From contig PLFE01000050.1 of the NCBI GenBank assembly GCA_003136675.1, forward strand, positions 81,120-114,874: DNA of 33,755 nucleotides, in the 5' to 3' direction. This document shows, in pieces, positions 1 through 7,279 of the stretch; within the stretch, counting starts at the first letter, position 1, and each line of letters opens with the position of its first letter. The position numbers and the translations under genes were made by a program. A model generated the notes under the pieces. The model was not told where the DNA came from, made no database searches, and worked only from the letters and a program-made list of their open reading frames with translations. This DNA is from Bryobacterales bacterium. Its GTDB lineage: Bacteria; Acidobacteriota; Terriglobia; Bryobacterales; Bryobacteraceae.

Positions 1-1
1 C

Positions 2-103
2 CCGCCGACCGCCATGGAGCTTCTCACCGAAGCGCTCCTGCAGCACGTGGAAGTTCCAGCCCGTGAAACACCCGCCATTGCGCACTCCGTCAAACCGGAG
101 TAA
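2..103 (+). CDS. 3' end of an upstream gene, product unknown (partial)
   Basis: One frame is open from the window edge to a TAA at 101-103 and gives about 33 residues ending in HSVKPE. It contains a short helix-like stretch (AMELLTEALLQHV) and then a Pro/Glu-rich tail. The stop lies 28 nt before the next start codon on the same strand, so this could be the tail of the gene preceding the phosphatase operon. Nothing in it identifies a family. Another frame is also open over part of this stretch, so the choice rests only on the plausible amino-acid composition and position. Confidence 0.35.
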   Translation, partial: PPTAMELLTEALLQHVEVPARETPAIAHSVKPE

Positions 104-131
104 CACAAAAATCTACCTGTAGACTGGGTAC

Positions 132-2048
132 GTGGATCTCAAGCGCAAGCTGTATAACGGTAAGCGCATAACCGTGCTCGGGGCGTTTCTGTTCTTCGTC
201 CTGGTAGCCGTCCTCTGCTATTTTCTGCCCAAGGCGGGCTTCCCGGAAGGCCTCGGCGTAACCGGTGCCATCGTCACGGGTACCATCCTTTTCTGGCGCC
301 TGCTGACGGGCACGATTCACCGCACCATCTGGCGTCTCCGAAACCGGCTGATCGTTTCGGAATTGTTCATTGGAGTCGTGCCACTGGTGCTCGTGGTGTT
401 GCTCGTGGCGCTGGGCGGCTATATCGTGGCGGGGCAGACCGCGGCTTACCTCGTGACGTCGGAACTGGACCGCGCCCTCGACACGCTTCGTATTCCAGAG
501 CGTGCATTGCGAGCCAACCCCACCACTACGCCCGCAGCCGTTCTCGACCAGCTTGTGCCATTCATCAAGCAGCGGTTTCCTAAGTTCCGTATCCGCGTGC
601 GCCGCGGCGGCGAGGTGTTCTACTTTCCCGAGAATACGAACCTGCAGATCGAAGGTACCTCACCGAATCACACCGGGCTGACCGTTGTTGGCGGCGAGTA
701 CTGCGCCTGGTCGCACGAGGCGAGCGACGAGTTGGACGTGGACGTGGTGGCCCCGGTTGAGAAAGAGATGCTGGGTGAATTGGTTCCCAAGCTCGGACAG
801 GTAGACCTGATCGGCAACAGCGAGGCGAAGCTGGCGCACCGGACGCTCACCGCCGATCAACTGCGGAAAGGAGATGTGGACGCTGTTCCGCCTCCGGCAA
901 ATCAATTCGATTACGAAGTCTGGTGGGGCAGCCCGATCCCTGTGTCTCAGTTCGGCACGGCCAAGGAGCTGGAATCGAGTCTGCTCCTGATCACGACCAG
1001 ACCGTCCGCCCTGTTGGGAGCTATTTTTGGAGGGAAGCTAGAGGTTGAGCAGGGCGTGCTGGTGGTCTTCTTCGGTGTAGCGATCCTGTTTTTGATCGTC
1101 GAAATCATTTCGCTTGTCATTGGCATTTCACTGAACCGCACCATCACCGGGGCAATCTCGAATCTTTACGAAGGAACGCAGCGCGTCGCCGAAGGCGACT
1201 TCTCCCACCGCATCCGCGTGAAAGGCAACGATCAATTGGCCGTAGTGAACGAATCCTTCAACAGCATGACGGAGCGCGTGGAGCAACTGCTGGTGGTGGC
1301 GAAGGAGAAAGAACGGCTGGAATCCGAGCTTGAAATCGCGCGCGAGGTGCAGGACCAGCTCTTTCCGAATGTGCTGCCCCACATGAAGTCGCTTGAGATC
1401 ACGGGCCTTTGCCGCCCGGCCCGCATGGTTTCCGGCGATTACTACGACTATCTGTGCTTGCAGCAAACCACGCTTGCCCTGGCGATTGGCGATGTTGCCG
1501 GCAAGGGAATTTCCGCAGCGCTTCTCATGGCCTCCATTCAATCCATCATGCGAACGCAGCTCAGTGAAGACCGCGGTTCTTTTTCAACTTGTAAGATGGT
1601 GTCGCAGCTCAACCGGCAGCTATATCTGAACACTTCGCCCGAAAAATACGCGACGTTCTTATTCGGAATCTATGATGAGAACGACCGTGTGTTGACTTAT
1701 ACCAATGCCGGGCACTTGCCGCCCATTCTGATCCGGAAAGGCGAGCCGACCTTACTGGAAGTAACCGGCACGGTAGTTGGCGCGTTCCAGGCATCCAAGT
1801 ACGAAGAGCAGAAGATATCGCTCGAAGCCGGGGACCTTCTGGTTTGTTACACCGACGGCATCACCGAACCCGAGAATGAATACGGGGAAGAGTTCGGCAC
1901 AGATCGTCTGGTGGCAGCCATGGTACGGCATCAGAAACTGGAACCGCCTGAGATGATCACCCGCGTGATGGACGCCGTTCGCGCCTGGACCAGCGCTCCG
2001 GAACTGCCCGATGATATGACGCTCGTGCTCTTGCGCAGGAACGGGTGA
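132..2048 (+). CDS. Membrane PP2C-type (SpoIIE/RsbU-like) serine phosphatase with HAMP domain
   Basis: A 638-residue inner-membrane signalling phosphatase. Hydrophobic helices lie at about 14-34, 41-60 and 73-100. An extracytoplasmic region (about 100-305) follows, then a fourth helix at about 309-336, a HAMP domain (about 336-388), a coiled-coil linker carrying the ELEIAREVQDQLFP signature, and a PP2C_SIG phosphatase domain (about 410-638). Metal-binding aspartates are visible: D436 in GDYYD, D454 in GDVAGKG, D575 in YTDGITE and D627/D628 in DDMTLV. The GTG at 132 is the only available start, because an in-frame TAG lies at 120-122. Such enzymes usually dephosphorylate an anti-sigma-factor antagonist in a partner-switching cascade. 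No antagonist or anti-sigma gene is in the window, so the target is unknown. It is the first gene of an operon whose next start lies 1 nt after its stop. Confidence 0.9.
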   Translation: MDLKRKLYNGKRITVLGAFLFFVLVAVLCYFLPKAGFPEGLGVTGAIVTGTILFWRLLTGTIHRTIWRLRNRLIVSELFIGVVPLVLVVLLVALGGYIVAGQTAAYLVTSELDRALDTLRIPERALRANPTTTPAAVLDQLVPFIKQRFPKFRIRVRRGGEVFYFPENTNLQIEGTSPNHTGLTVVGGEYCAWSHEASDELDVDVVAPVEKEMLGELVPKLGQVDLIGNSEAKLAHRTLTADQLRKGDVDAVPPPANQFDYEVWWGSPIPVSQFGTAKELESSLLLITTRPSALLGAIFGGKLEVEQGVLVVFFGVAILFLIVEIISLVIGISLNRTITGAISNLYEGTQRVAEGDFSHRIRVKGNDQLAVVNESFNSMTERVEQLLVVAKEKERLESELEIAREVQDQLFPNVLPHMKSLEITGLCRPARMVSGDYYDYLCLQQTTLALAIGDVAGKGISAALLMASIQSIMRTQLSEDRGSFSTCKMVSQLNRQLYLNTSPEKYATFLFGIYDENDRVLTYTNAGHLPPILIRKGEPTLLEVTGTVVGAFQASKYEEQKISLEAGDLLVCYTDGITEPENEYGEEFGTDRLVAAMVRHQKLEPPEMITRVMDAVRAWTSAPELPDDMTLVLLRRNG

Positions 2049-2049
2049 C

Positions 2050-3579
2050 ATGAAGGTTCTCACTGCGGCCGAGATGCGCGAGGTGGATCGTAAAACAAGC
2101 GAACTCGGGATTCCGGGCATCGTCTTGATGGAGAATGCGGCTCATCGCGTGGTGGAGTTTTTGGTGGAACGGTTTGGTCCGCTGAAGAGCCATCGCGTGG
2201 TTGTTTTCTGCGGTAAGGGGAACAACGGCGGCGATGGACTGGCGATAGCTCGCCAGCTCTTCACGCGCTGCGGCTGCAAGTCGCTCGATATTCTGCTGGC
2301 GTGCCCGCCGGAGCAACTGACCGGCGATGCGGCCGCGAATTTTCAGATGCTGGTAGCCTGCGGCGGGCGTTGCCAGTTCGAAATAGAGGCCCATATGCAG
2401 GCGACCACGCTGATTGTCGACGCGCTGCTGGGAACCGGATTAACTGGGCCGGCTCGCGGGAAGGCACTTGAATGGATTCGCGCCATCAACGCAGGCTTTC
2501 CGGAAGCGAAGGTGCTGTGCGTCGACGTTCCATCGGGCATGCCGAGCGATACCGGCGAGCCCGATGGGGAGTTTGTTCGCGCCGACGCCACGGTGACCTT
2601 CACAGCGCCGCACTATTGCCACGTCCTGGCGCCCAATTGCGGCCGCGTGGGCGAATTGCGAGTCGCTCCGATCGGCAGCCCGGCGAGCCTCTACGAAGAC
2701 GTCAAGCTGTCGCTGATTGACCCCGCAATGTTCCGCGCGCTGCTCGCCCCGCGTGATCCAGCAGGCAACAAGGGCCTCTATGGTCACGCGCTGGTTCTCG
2801 CTGGTTCGCGCGGGAAGACCGGAGCGGCGGCAATGTCGGGCATGGCCGCCCTGCACGCTGGCGCCGGGCTGGTCACGGTGGCTTCCTCAAGTTCCGCAAT
2901 TCCCGTGATTGCCGGCTACGCGCCGGAGTTGATGACCGCGCCGCTTGACGAGGCCCCGGATGGTTCCGTGTCTACGGACGCGTTGAACGACTTGCAAGAT
3001 CTGTTAAGAACCCGCACTCTGCTGGCGATGGGGCCCGGTTTGGGAACGGCCGCGGGCACAGCCACCGTCGTTTGGCATTTGTTCGCGAATCTCGAAAAAC
3101 CAGTCGTAGCGGATGCCGATGCACTCAACATTCTCGCGGCCGGTGCATGGCCCGACACGAACGGCAATCTGCGCGTGCTCACCCCGCACCCCGGCGAGAT
3201 GGCGCGCTTAACCGGTTCGACCGTTGCCGAAGTGCAAGCTTCGCGAGTTGAGTGTGCACGCAAGTTCGCCATGTTGCGCAACGTCATTTTGGTGCTCAAG
3301 GGCGAACGGACGTTGGTCGCATTTCCGGACGGCGACGTGTGGGTGAATCCTACCGGGTCGCCCGCCATGGCGACCGGCGGCACGGGAGACGTACTCACCG
3401 GGATAGTGGCGGGCATGCTGGCTCAATTTCCCAAACAGCCGCGGGAAGCCGTCGCGGCAGCTGTATGGCTGCATGGCCGGGCGGGGGAAATCGGCGCAGC
3501 CCAGACTGGCGAGCAGGCTTTCGTCGCTACAGATCTGCTGCGTTGGCTGCCCGAGGCAATGCGCAATGCTCGTGATTGA
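2050..3579 (+). CDS. nnr: Bifunctional NAD(P)H-hydrate epimerase / ADP-dependent NAD(P)HX dehydratase
   Basis: Repairs damaged NADHX/NADPHX. The N-terminal YjeF_N half epimerises R and S hydrates, and the C-terminal ribokinase-like half dehydrates S-NAD(P)HX using ADP. The N-terminal half shows GKGNNGGDG, DALLGTGL and DVPSGMPSDTGE. The C-terminal half shows NKGLYGHALVLAGS, MGPGLG, DADALNIL, LTPHPGEMARL and the anion-hole motif GGTGDVLTGIVAGML. The length of 509 residues fits the fused form found in many bacteria. The ATG is 1 nt after the phosphatase stop, and the 3' end overlaps tsaE by 14 nt. The nnr-tsaE order is a common bacterial arrangement, which supports both calls. Confidence 0.95.
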   Translation: MKVLTAAEMREVDRKTSELGIPGIVLMENAAHRVVEFLVERFGPLKSHRVVVFCGKGNNGGDGLAIARQLFTRCGCKSLDILLACPPEQLTGDAAANFQMLVACGGRCQFEIEAHMQATTLIVDALLGTGLTGPARGKALEWIRAINAGFPEAKVLCVDVPSGMPSDTGEPDGEFVRADATVTFTAPHYCHVLAPNCGRVGELRVAPIGSPASLYEDVKLSLIDPAMFRALLAPRDPAGNKGLYGHALVLAGSRGKTGAAAMSGMAALHAGAGLVTVASSSSAIPVIAGYAPELMTAPLDEAPDGSVSTDALNDLQDLLRTRTLLAMGPGLGTAAGTATVVWHLFANLEKPVVADADALNILAAGAWPDTNGNLRVLTPHPGEMARLTGSTVAEVQASRVECARKFAMLRNVILVLKGERTLVAFPDGDVWVNPTGSPAMATGGTGDVLTGIVAGMLAQFPKQPREAVAAAVWLHGRAGEIGAAQTGEQAFVATDLLRWLPEAMRNARD

Positions 3580-4009
3580 AGCCCCTTCGGAAGAAGAAAC
3601 GATCCAGGCAGGCCGGGACCTGGCTGCCCGGCTCAGGGGGATCGTGTTACTTACCGGCGATCTCGGCGCCGGCAAAACGACTCTCGTGCGCGGCATCGTG
3701 TCGGCTATTGAAGGCGCGCGGGAAGAAGAAGTCAGCAGCCCAACCTTTACTTTGATTCACGACTATGGCGCGGGCGTCGTTCACATCGATCTTTACCGCC
3801 TCGAAACGCAGAGAGAAATCGACACTTTGGGGCTCGATGAGATCTTCGACCATGCGCATCTCGTTTTAGTGGAATGGGGTGAGAAGCTAGGCGCCCGCAA
3901 GCCGCTCCCGCGGACCGAGATTCACATCTCTTATGCGGGCGACGGACGATTGATTGAATTAGTTGAATATCTGGAGAAATCGGATGCTACCGGGACTCGC
4001 ACAACTTGA
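3566..4009 (+). CDS. tsaE: tRNA threonylcarbamoyladenosine biosynthesis ATPase TsaE
   Basis: P-loop ATPase of the TsaB-TsaD-TsaE complex that makes t6A37 in ANN-decoding tRNAs. The Walker A motif GDLGAGKTTL holds K37. The family signatures SSPTFTLIHDY (about 57-67), HIDLYRL with D75, and LVEWGEKL with E103/W104 are all present. The frame is open further upstream, but the ATG at 3566 (MLVIEAPSEEE) gives the usual TsaE length of 147 residues and a 14-nt overlap with the nnr end, typical of translational coupling, so I chose it. TsaB and TsaD are not in the window. Its 3' end overlaps the DinB-family gene by 26 nt. Confidence 0.93.
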   Translation: MLVIEAPSEEETIQAGRDLAARLRGIVLLTGDLGAGKTTLVRGIVSAIEGAREEEVSSPTFTLIHDYGAGVVHIDLYRLETQREIDTLGLDEIFDHAHLVLVEWGEKLGARKPLPRTEIHISYAGDGRLIELVEYLEKSDATGTRTT

Positions 4010-4496
4010 AAACACCCCAGAGATTTTGCGGCTGCTGCTGGATGGGTTGACCGGCGAGGAAGCCAACTGGAAGCCCGCGCCGGACCGCTGGTCGATCGCC
4101 GAAGTGATTGAGCACCTGTCTCACGTGGAGGGCCATGGGTTTCGCAGCCGCATGGATCAGATGGTGGAGTCCACCCTTCCCGAAATGCTGGAATACGATC
4201 AGGAAGCGTTCGCCGCCAAAGGCCAGTATTCCGGTCGCGATATTGAAGATTCGTTCGATCATTGGGAAGATCAACGCGATGCCAATATTCAATTTCTGCG
4301 CGGGCTGGATGAAGCCGCGGTGATTGCGAGACAAGGAAAGCACGAACGGCTGGGCATCATCACCGTTGGCGATCTGCTGAATGAGTGGGCTTTTCACGAC
4401 ATGGGACACATCCGGCAGATTCTTGAATTACTGCGCTCGCACCGCTACTATCCGAATATGGGGAGGTTTCAGTCGATTTACCGGCCTGCTCCTTAA
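3984..4496 (+). CDS. DinB-family (DinB_2 / bacillithiol-transferase-like fold) protein
   Basis: A 170-residue four-helix-bundle protein of the DinB/YfiT superfamily. The diagnostic histidine pattern is visible: EHLSHVE near residue 43 and FHDMGHI near 140. It follows the family layout with WSIAEVIEHLSHVE in helix 2 and LLNEWAFHDMGHIRQILELL in the last helix. These histidines bind a divalent metal, and characterised members are thiol-dependent transferases or hydrolases; the substrate here is unknown. The ATG at 3984 is preferred over an in-frame TTG at 3963 because GGAGA lies at 3973-3977. The start is inside the tsaE end, so it is probably translated with that operon. Confidence 0.82.
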   Translation: MLPGLAQLENTPEILRLLLDGLTGEEANWKPAPDRWSIAEVIEHLSHVEGHGFRSRMDQMVESTLPEMLEYDQEAFAAKGQYSGRDIEDSFDHWEDQRDANIQFLRGLDEAAVIARQGKHERLGIITVGDLLNEWAFHDMGHIRQILELLRSHRYYPNMGRFQSIYRPAP

Positions 4497-4547
4497 CTGG
4501 GTTCATCGAGTGGTCAAACACTTGCTACATGAATCGTGGAGTGTAGC

Positions 4548-4889
4548 GTGAAGCTGGCGATCCTGTTCGTGGTCTTTTCGTTTGCGCTGGCCAGCGCCGC
4601 AGCCGGCGCAACACGCGACGCGCCCACGCGCACGGTCACGGGAATTGTAACCGACAGGTTCGGGAACGTACTACCCGGCGCTTTTGTCGAAATCGAGAAC
4701 ACGCGCAGCTTGGCCGTCGGGTCCTACATCACGCAGACTGACGGAAGGTATTATTTCCATCAACTCTCGACGGACACCGACTATACACTGCGAGCCCGAT
4801 ACCGGACGCTTTGGTCGAAGTCCAGGCTGCTGAACAAGTTTACGGGGGGAGCGCGCGTGACGATCGACCTCCAGATACCGACGAAATGA
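4548..4889 (+). CDS. Small secreted carboxypeptidase-regulatory-like (CarboxypepD_reg) domain protein
   Basis: About 113 residues. An N-terminal signal peptide (KLAILFVVFSFALASAAAG) is followed by a single transthyretin-like beta-sandwich: VTGIVTDRFGNVLPGAFVEI, then TQTDGRYYFHQL, then the closing strand ARVTIDLQI. This is the CarboxypepD_reg/CNA-B-like fold often found in acidobacterial outer-membrane and secreted proteins. The GTG at 4548 is chosen over an in-frame GTG at 4536 because GGAG at 4538-4541 is correctly spaced for it. The gene lies 28 nt before the dioxygenase. Its exact function is unknown; it may be a cell-surface or carbohydrate-binding module standing alone. Confidence 0.72.
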   Translation: MKLAILFVVFSFALASAAAGATRDAPTRTVTGIVTDRFGNVLPGAFVEIENTRSLAVGSYITQTDGRYYFHQLSTDTDYTLRARYRTLWSKSRLLNKFTGGARVTIDLQIPTK

Positions 4890-4904
4890 TAAACTCATGG
4901 TCGC

Positions 4905-4912
4905 AAGAGGAG
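4905..4912 (+). promoter_or_regulatory. Shine-Dalgarno sequence fixing the hmgA-like start
   Basis: AAGAGGAG lies 5 nt before the ATG at 4918. It decides between this ATG and an in-frame ATG at 4897, which has no comparable ribosome-binding site. Starting at 4918 also gives the normal N-terminus of the dioxygenase family (MYPLKKG). Confidence 0.75.
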
Positions 4913-4917
4913 CGATC

Positions 4918-6063
4918 ATGTACCCCCTGAAAAAAGGCACTGTAACCAAACAGGCCCACGTCGCTCTGCCCGAAGGAACCTTTGAGGAAGAACACGGCCG
5001 CAAAGGATTTTTTGGAAAGAGTGCTCACCTTTATCACAAAAATCCGCCTACCGGCTGGGTTCGATTCGAAGGTAAACTAAGGCCGCATCTGTTCGATTTG
5101 AATGAATTAGTCCCTTCCGACATGCACGATCCGAACGGCGAGCCAGTCGCATTTCTGGGTAACGCCGACCTGAAAGTTTCTGTTTCCCGGCGCTCGCGCG
5201 CGATGCCGTTCTTCCTGCGCAACGCGGATGGCGACGAGCTGTTTTTCATCCATCGCGGTCACGGGACAATCGAAACCGACTTCGGTCCCATCGCCTACGA
5301 GAAGGGCGACTACATCAACATTCCGCGCGCCGTTACGTACCGGATCATCCCCGATACCGCCGACAATTTCTTTCTCATCATGGAATCCGCGAGTGAGTTC
5401 GAACAGCCCGAAAAGGGTCTCATCGGCCAGCATGCGCTCTACGATCCGGCCGCTATCGTCACACCGGAGCCGGAACTGCCAGCCGCCGAGCCGGGGCGTT
5501 CCGAGTGGGAAGTCCGTATCAAGGTGGAAGGCGAATATTCCAAGGTGTTCTATCCCTTCAATCCCATCGATGTGATCGGCTGGAAGGGAGACCTGACGGT
5601 TTGGAAGATCAACATGCGCGATATCCGGCCCATCATGAGCCATCGCGCGCACCTTCCCCCCAGCGCGCACACCAGCTTCGTCACGAAGGGCGCGGTGGTG
5701 TGCAGCTTTCTGCCGCGCCCGCTGGAGCAGGATGAGGAAGCCTTGCGCGTCCCGTTCTTCCATCGCAATACCGATTACGACGAGTTCATTTTCTATCACG
5801 ACGGCGATTTCTTCAGCCGCGATAACGTCAAGGCGGGTTACGCAACGCTGCACCCGCGCGGCATTCATCATGGCCCGCATCCGAAAGCCCTGGCCAATCA
5901 GAAGAAGCGCACACACACCGATGAAAGCGCCGTGATGCTGGACGGGCTGAACCCGATCCGCGTGCTGCCGGCGGGTGAGCAGGTGGAGTGGAAAGACTAT
6001 TGGAAGAGCTGGATGGGGATTAAGAAAGAAGAAACCGAACCCGTCCCAGTGGGCGCAGATTGA
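4918..6063 (+). CDS. hmgA: Homogentisate 1,2-dioxygenase-like enzyme
   Basis: A 381-residue double-cupin extradiol dioxygenase. The Fe(II) ligands of homogentisate dioxygenase can be matched: the HRNTDYDEF block supplies H282 and E289, and the GIHHGPHP block (H317/H318, H321) supplies the last histidine. Other landmarks are LFDLNELVPSDMHDPNG near residue 60 and DELFFIHRGHG near 104. Characterised members open the homogentisate ring to maleylacetoacetate in tyrosine and phenylalanine breakdown. The usual neighbours (maleylacetoacetate isomerase, fumarylacetoacetase, hydroxyphenylpyruvate dioxygenase) are absent here, so pathway membership is inferred from the protein alone. The protein is shorter than the roughly 430-445 residues of classical HGDs. 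It is translationally coupled to the next gene by a TTGA overlap. Confidence 0.82.
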   Translation: MYPLKKGTVTKQAHVALPEGTFEEEHGRKGFFGKSAHLYHKNPPTGWVRFEGKLRPHLFDLNELVPSDMHDPNGEPVAFLGNADLKVSVSRRSRAMPFFLRNADGDELFFIHRGHGTIETDFGPIAYEKGDYINIPRAVTYRIIPDTADNFFLIMESASEFEQPEKGLIGQHALYDPAAIVTPEPELPAAEPGRSEWEVRIKVEGEYSKVFYPFNPIDVIGWKGDLTVWKINMRDIRPIMSHRAHLPPSAHTSFVTKGAVVCSFLPRPLEQDEEALRVPFFHRNTDYDEFIFYHDGDFFSRDNVKAGYATLHPRGIHHGPHPKALANQKKRTHTDESAVMLDGLNPIRVLPAGEQVEWKDYWKSWMGIKKEETEPVPVGAD

Positions 6064-6668
6064 CGGCCGATCCGGGCAACACAGCGGCGCAGGATATCTA
6101 CAAGCTGTTGATCGGCCTGATTGTGCCGCGCCCCATCGCCTTCGTCTCGACCGTGGATGCCGCAGGCGTGCGGAATCTCGCGCCATTCAGTTTCTTTACC
6201 TGCGCCAGTGCCGATCCTCCGGTGATTGCATTTTCTCCGATGGTGCGAGGGGCGGAAGGCGTGAAGGACACGCTGCGCAATATCCGCGAGACGCGCGAGT
6301 TCGTGGTGAATATTGTCTCCGAAGAGATTGCCGGGGAGATGAATCTGGCCTCGGGCGAGTATCCGCCTGAGGTGGATGAATTCGTTATGTCGGGACTAAC
6401 GCCGGTCGCAAGCGGCTTAGTCGCGCCGCCGCGCGTCAAACAAGCCAGAGCTTCAATGGAATGTAAGCTCTTCCAGATCGTGGAAGTCAGCAAGCGGCGG
6501 CTGGGTGGCAGCCTTGTACTGGGCGAAGTGGTTCGCTTTCATGTAGAAGATTCGATTGTGGATCATTTCCGCGTGGATCCGGATGGATTGAAGGCGATTG
6601 GCCGGATGGGCGGAACGAGTTACACGCGCACGCGCGATCGGTTTGACATGGAACGGCCCAAAGTCTAA
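6060..6668 (+). CDS. Flavin reductase-like (FMN-binding split-barrel) family protein
   Basis: A 202-residue member of the DIM6/NTAB flavin-reductase-like family. The signature RPIAFVSTVDAAGVRNLAPFSFF lies near residues 24-46, followed by DPPVIAFSP and the REFVVNIV strand. Members bind FMN and reduce it with NAD(P)H, often supplying reduced flavin to a monooxygenase. The TTG start at 6060 shares bases with the TGA of the dioxygenase gene, so translation is probably coupled, which ties the protein to aromatic-ring metabolism by context. No flavin-dependent monooxygenase partner is in the window. Confidence 0.8.
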   Translation: MTADPGNTAAQDIYKLLIGLIVPRPIAFVSTVDAAGVRNLAPFSFFTCASADPPVIAFSPMVRGAEGVKDTLRNIRETREFVVNIVSEEIAGEMNLASGEYPPEVDEFVMSGLTPVASGLVAPPRVKQARASMECKLFQIVEVSKRRLGGSLVLGEVVRFHVEDSIVDHFRVDPDGLKAIGRMGGTSYTRTRDRFDMERPKV

Positions 6669-6675
6669 GCCGTTC

Positions 6676-7218
6676 ATGGATATCGTTGTCGAGCAGCGGA
6701 AGTTTACGCTACGATCTGAGTTCGATATCTCAACGCCTTTGGGCAATTTTCGGGCCGAGAAACAACTCCTCTCGCTTGGCGACAAGATTCAGTTGCTTGC
6801 GGGCAACGCAGTTATCGCGAGGATCAAGAGCCGTTTCTTTGTGTTCCGGCCTAAGTACGATTTCGAGCTCTCCGACGGGACGGTTTATCGCTTTCGTTGC
6901 ACGAAGGCATGGAAGCGCGTTTTTGCGCGCGAGGGTAATGGTAAGTGTTATTGGCTGTATGAACACAAGGGAGTTCGGTATTCCATCTTTGATGGAGATC
7001 GTCAGATCGCGGCATTTACCAAGAATCGAATAAAGATCGGCAAGGGTGACCGCTATGAACTCAGAGCCAACTCGGACGCAAATATCACCGTCATTATTTG
7101 CCTCGTGCTGACGGTTGACGTGACCGAGAATGAGGGCGATCAGGAAAGCGTTACGGTCGATCTCGGAAGAATTGGTCCGGAAGAGAGGAAGTTCGACGAA
7201 TCGTGGGAGCCGGACTGA
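6676..7218 (+). CDS. Tubby C-terminal-like / LURP-one-related family protein
   Basis: About 180 residues with no signal peptide. A series of short beta strands carries TPLGNFRAEKQLLSLGDKIQLL, FFVFRPKYDFEL, the aromatic/basic pattern TVYRFRCTKAWKRVF, and FDGDRQIAAFTKNR. It ends in a hydrophobic strand or helix (NITVIICLVLTVDV). This matches the layout of the YxjI/LURP-one proteins, which share the tubby/scramblase barrel fold. No biochemical role is established for bacterial members. The ATG at 6676 is preferred to upstream in-frame starts, which would run deep into the flavin reductase gene. It sits 7 nt after that gene and is probably co-transcribed. Confidence 0.6.
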   Translation: MDIVVEQRKFTLRSEFDISTPLGNFRAEKQLLSLGDKIQLLAGNAVIARIKSRFFVFRPKYDFELSDGTVYRFRCTKAWKRVFAREGNGKCYWLYEHKGVRYSIFDGDRQIAAFTKNRIKIGKGDRYELRANSDANITVIICLVLTVDVTENEGDQESVTVDLGRIGPEERKFDESWEPD

Positions 7219-7279
7219 TCCCGGGAAACGCAGATCCGCCGGGTGTATGATTTAGGGCTAACCTCCGAAAGGACCCTTC

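Noticed and set aside
5057..5080. GGTTCGATTC-like string resembling a tRNA T-loop
   Set aside because: It lies inside the dioxygenase coding sequence and no cloverleaf can be built around it.
5107..6186. 359-codon minus-strand frame opposite the homogentisate-dioxygenase-like gene
   Set aside because: Antisense to a gene with clear metal-ligand motifs; its translation shows no domain and reflects codon bias on the sense strand.
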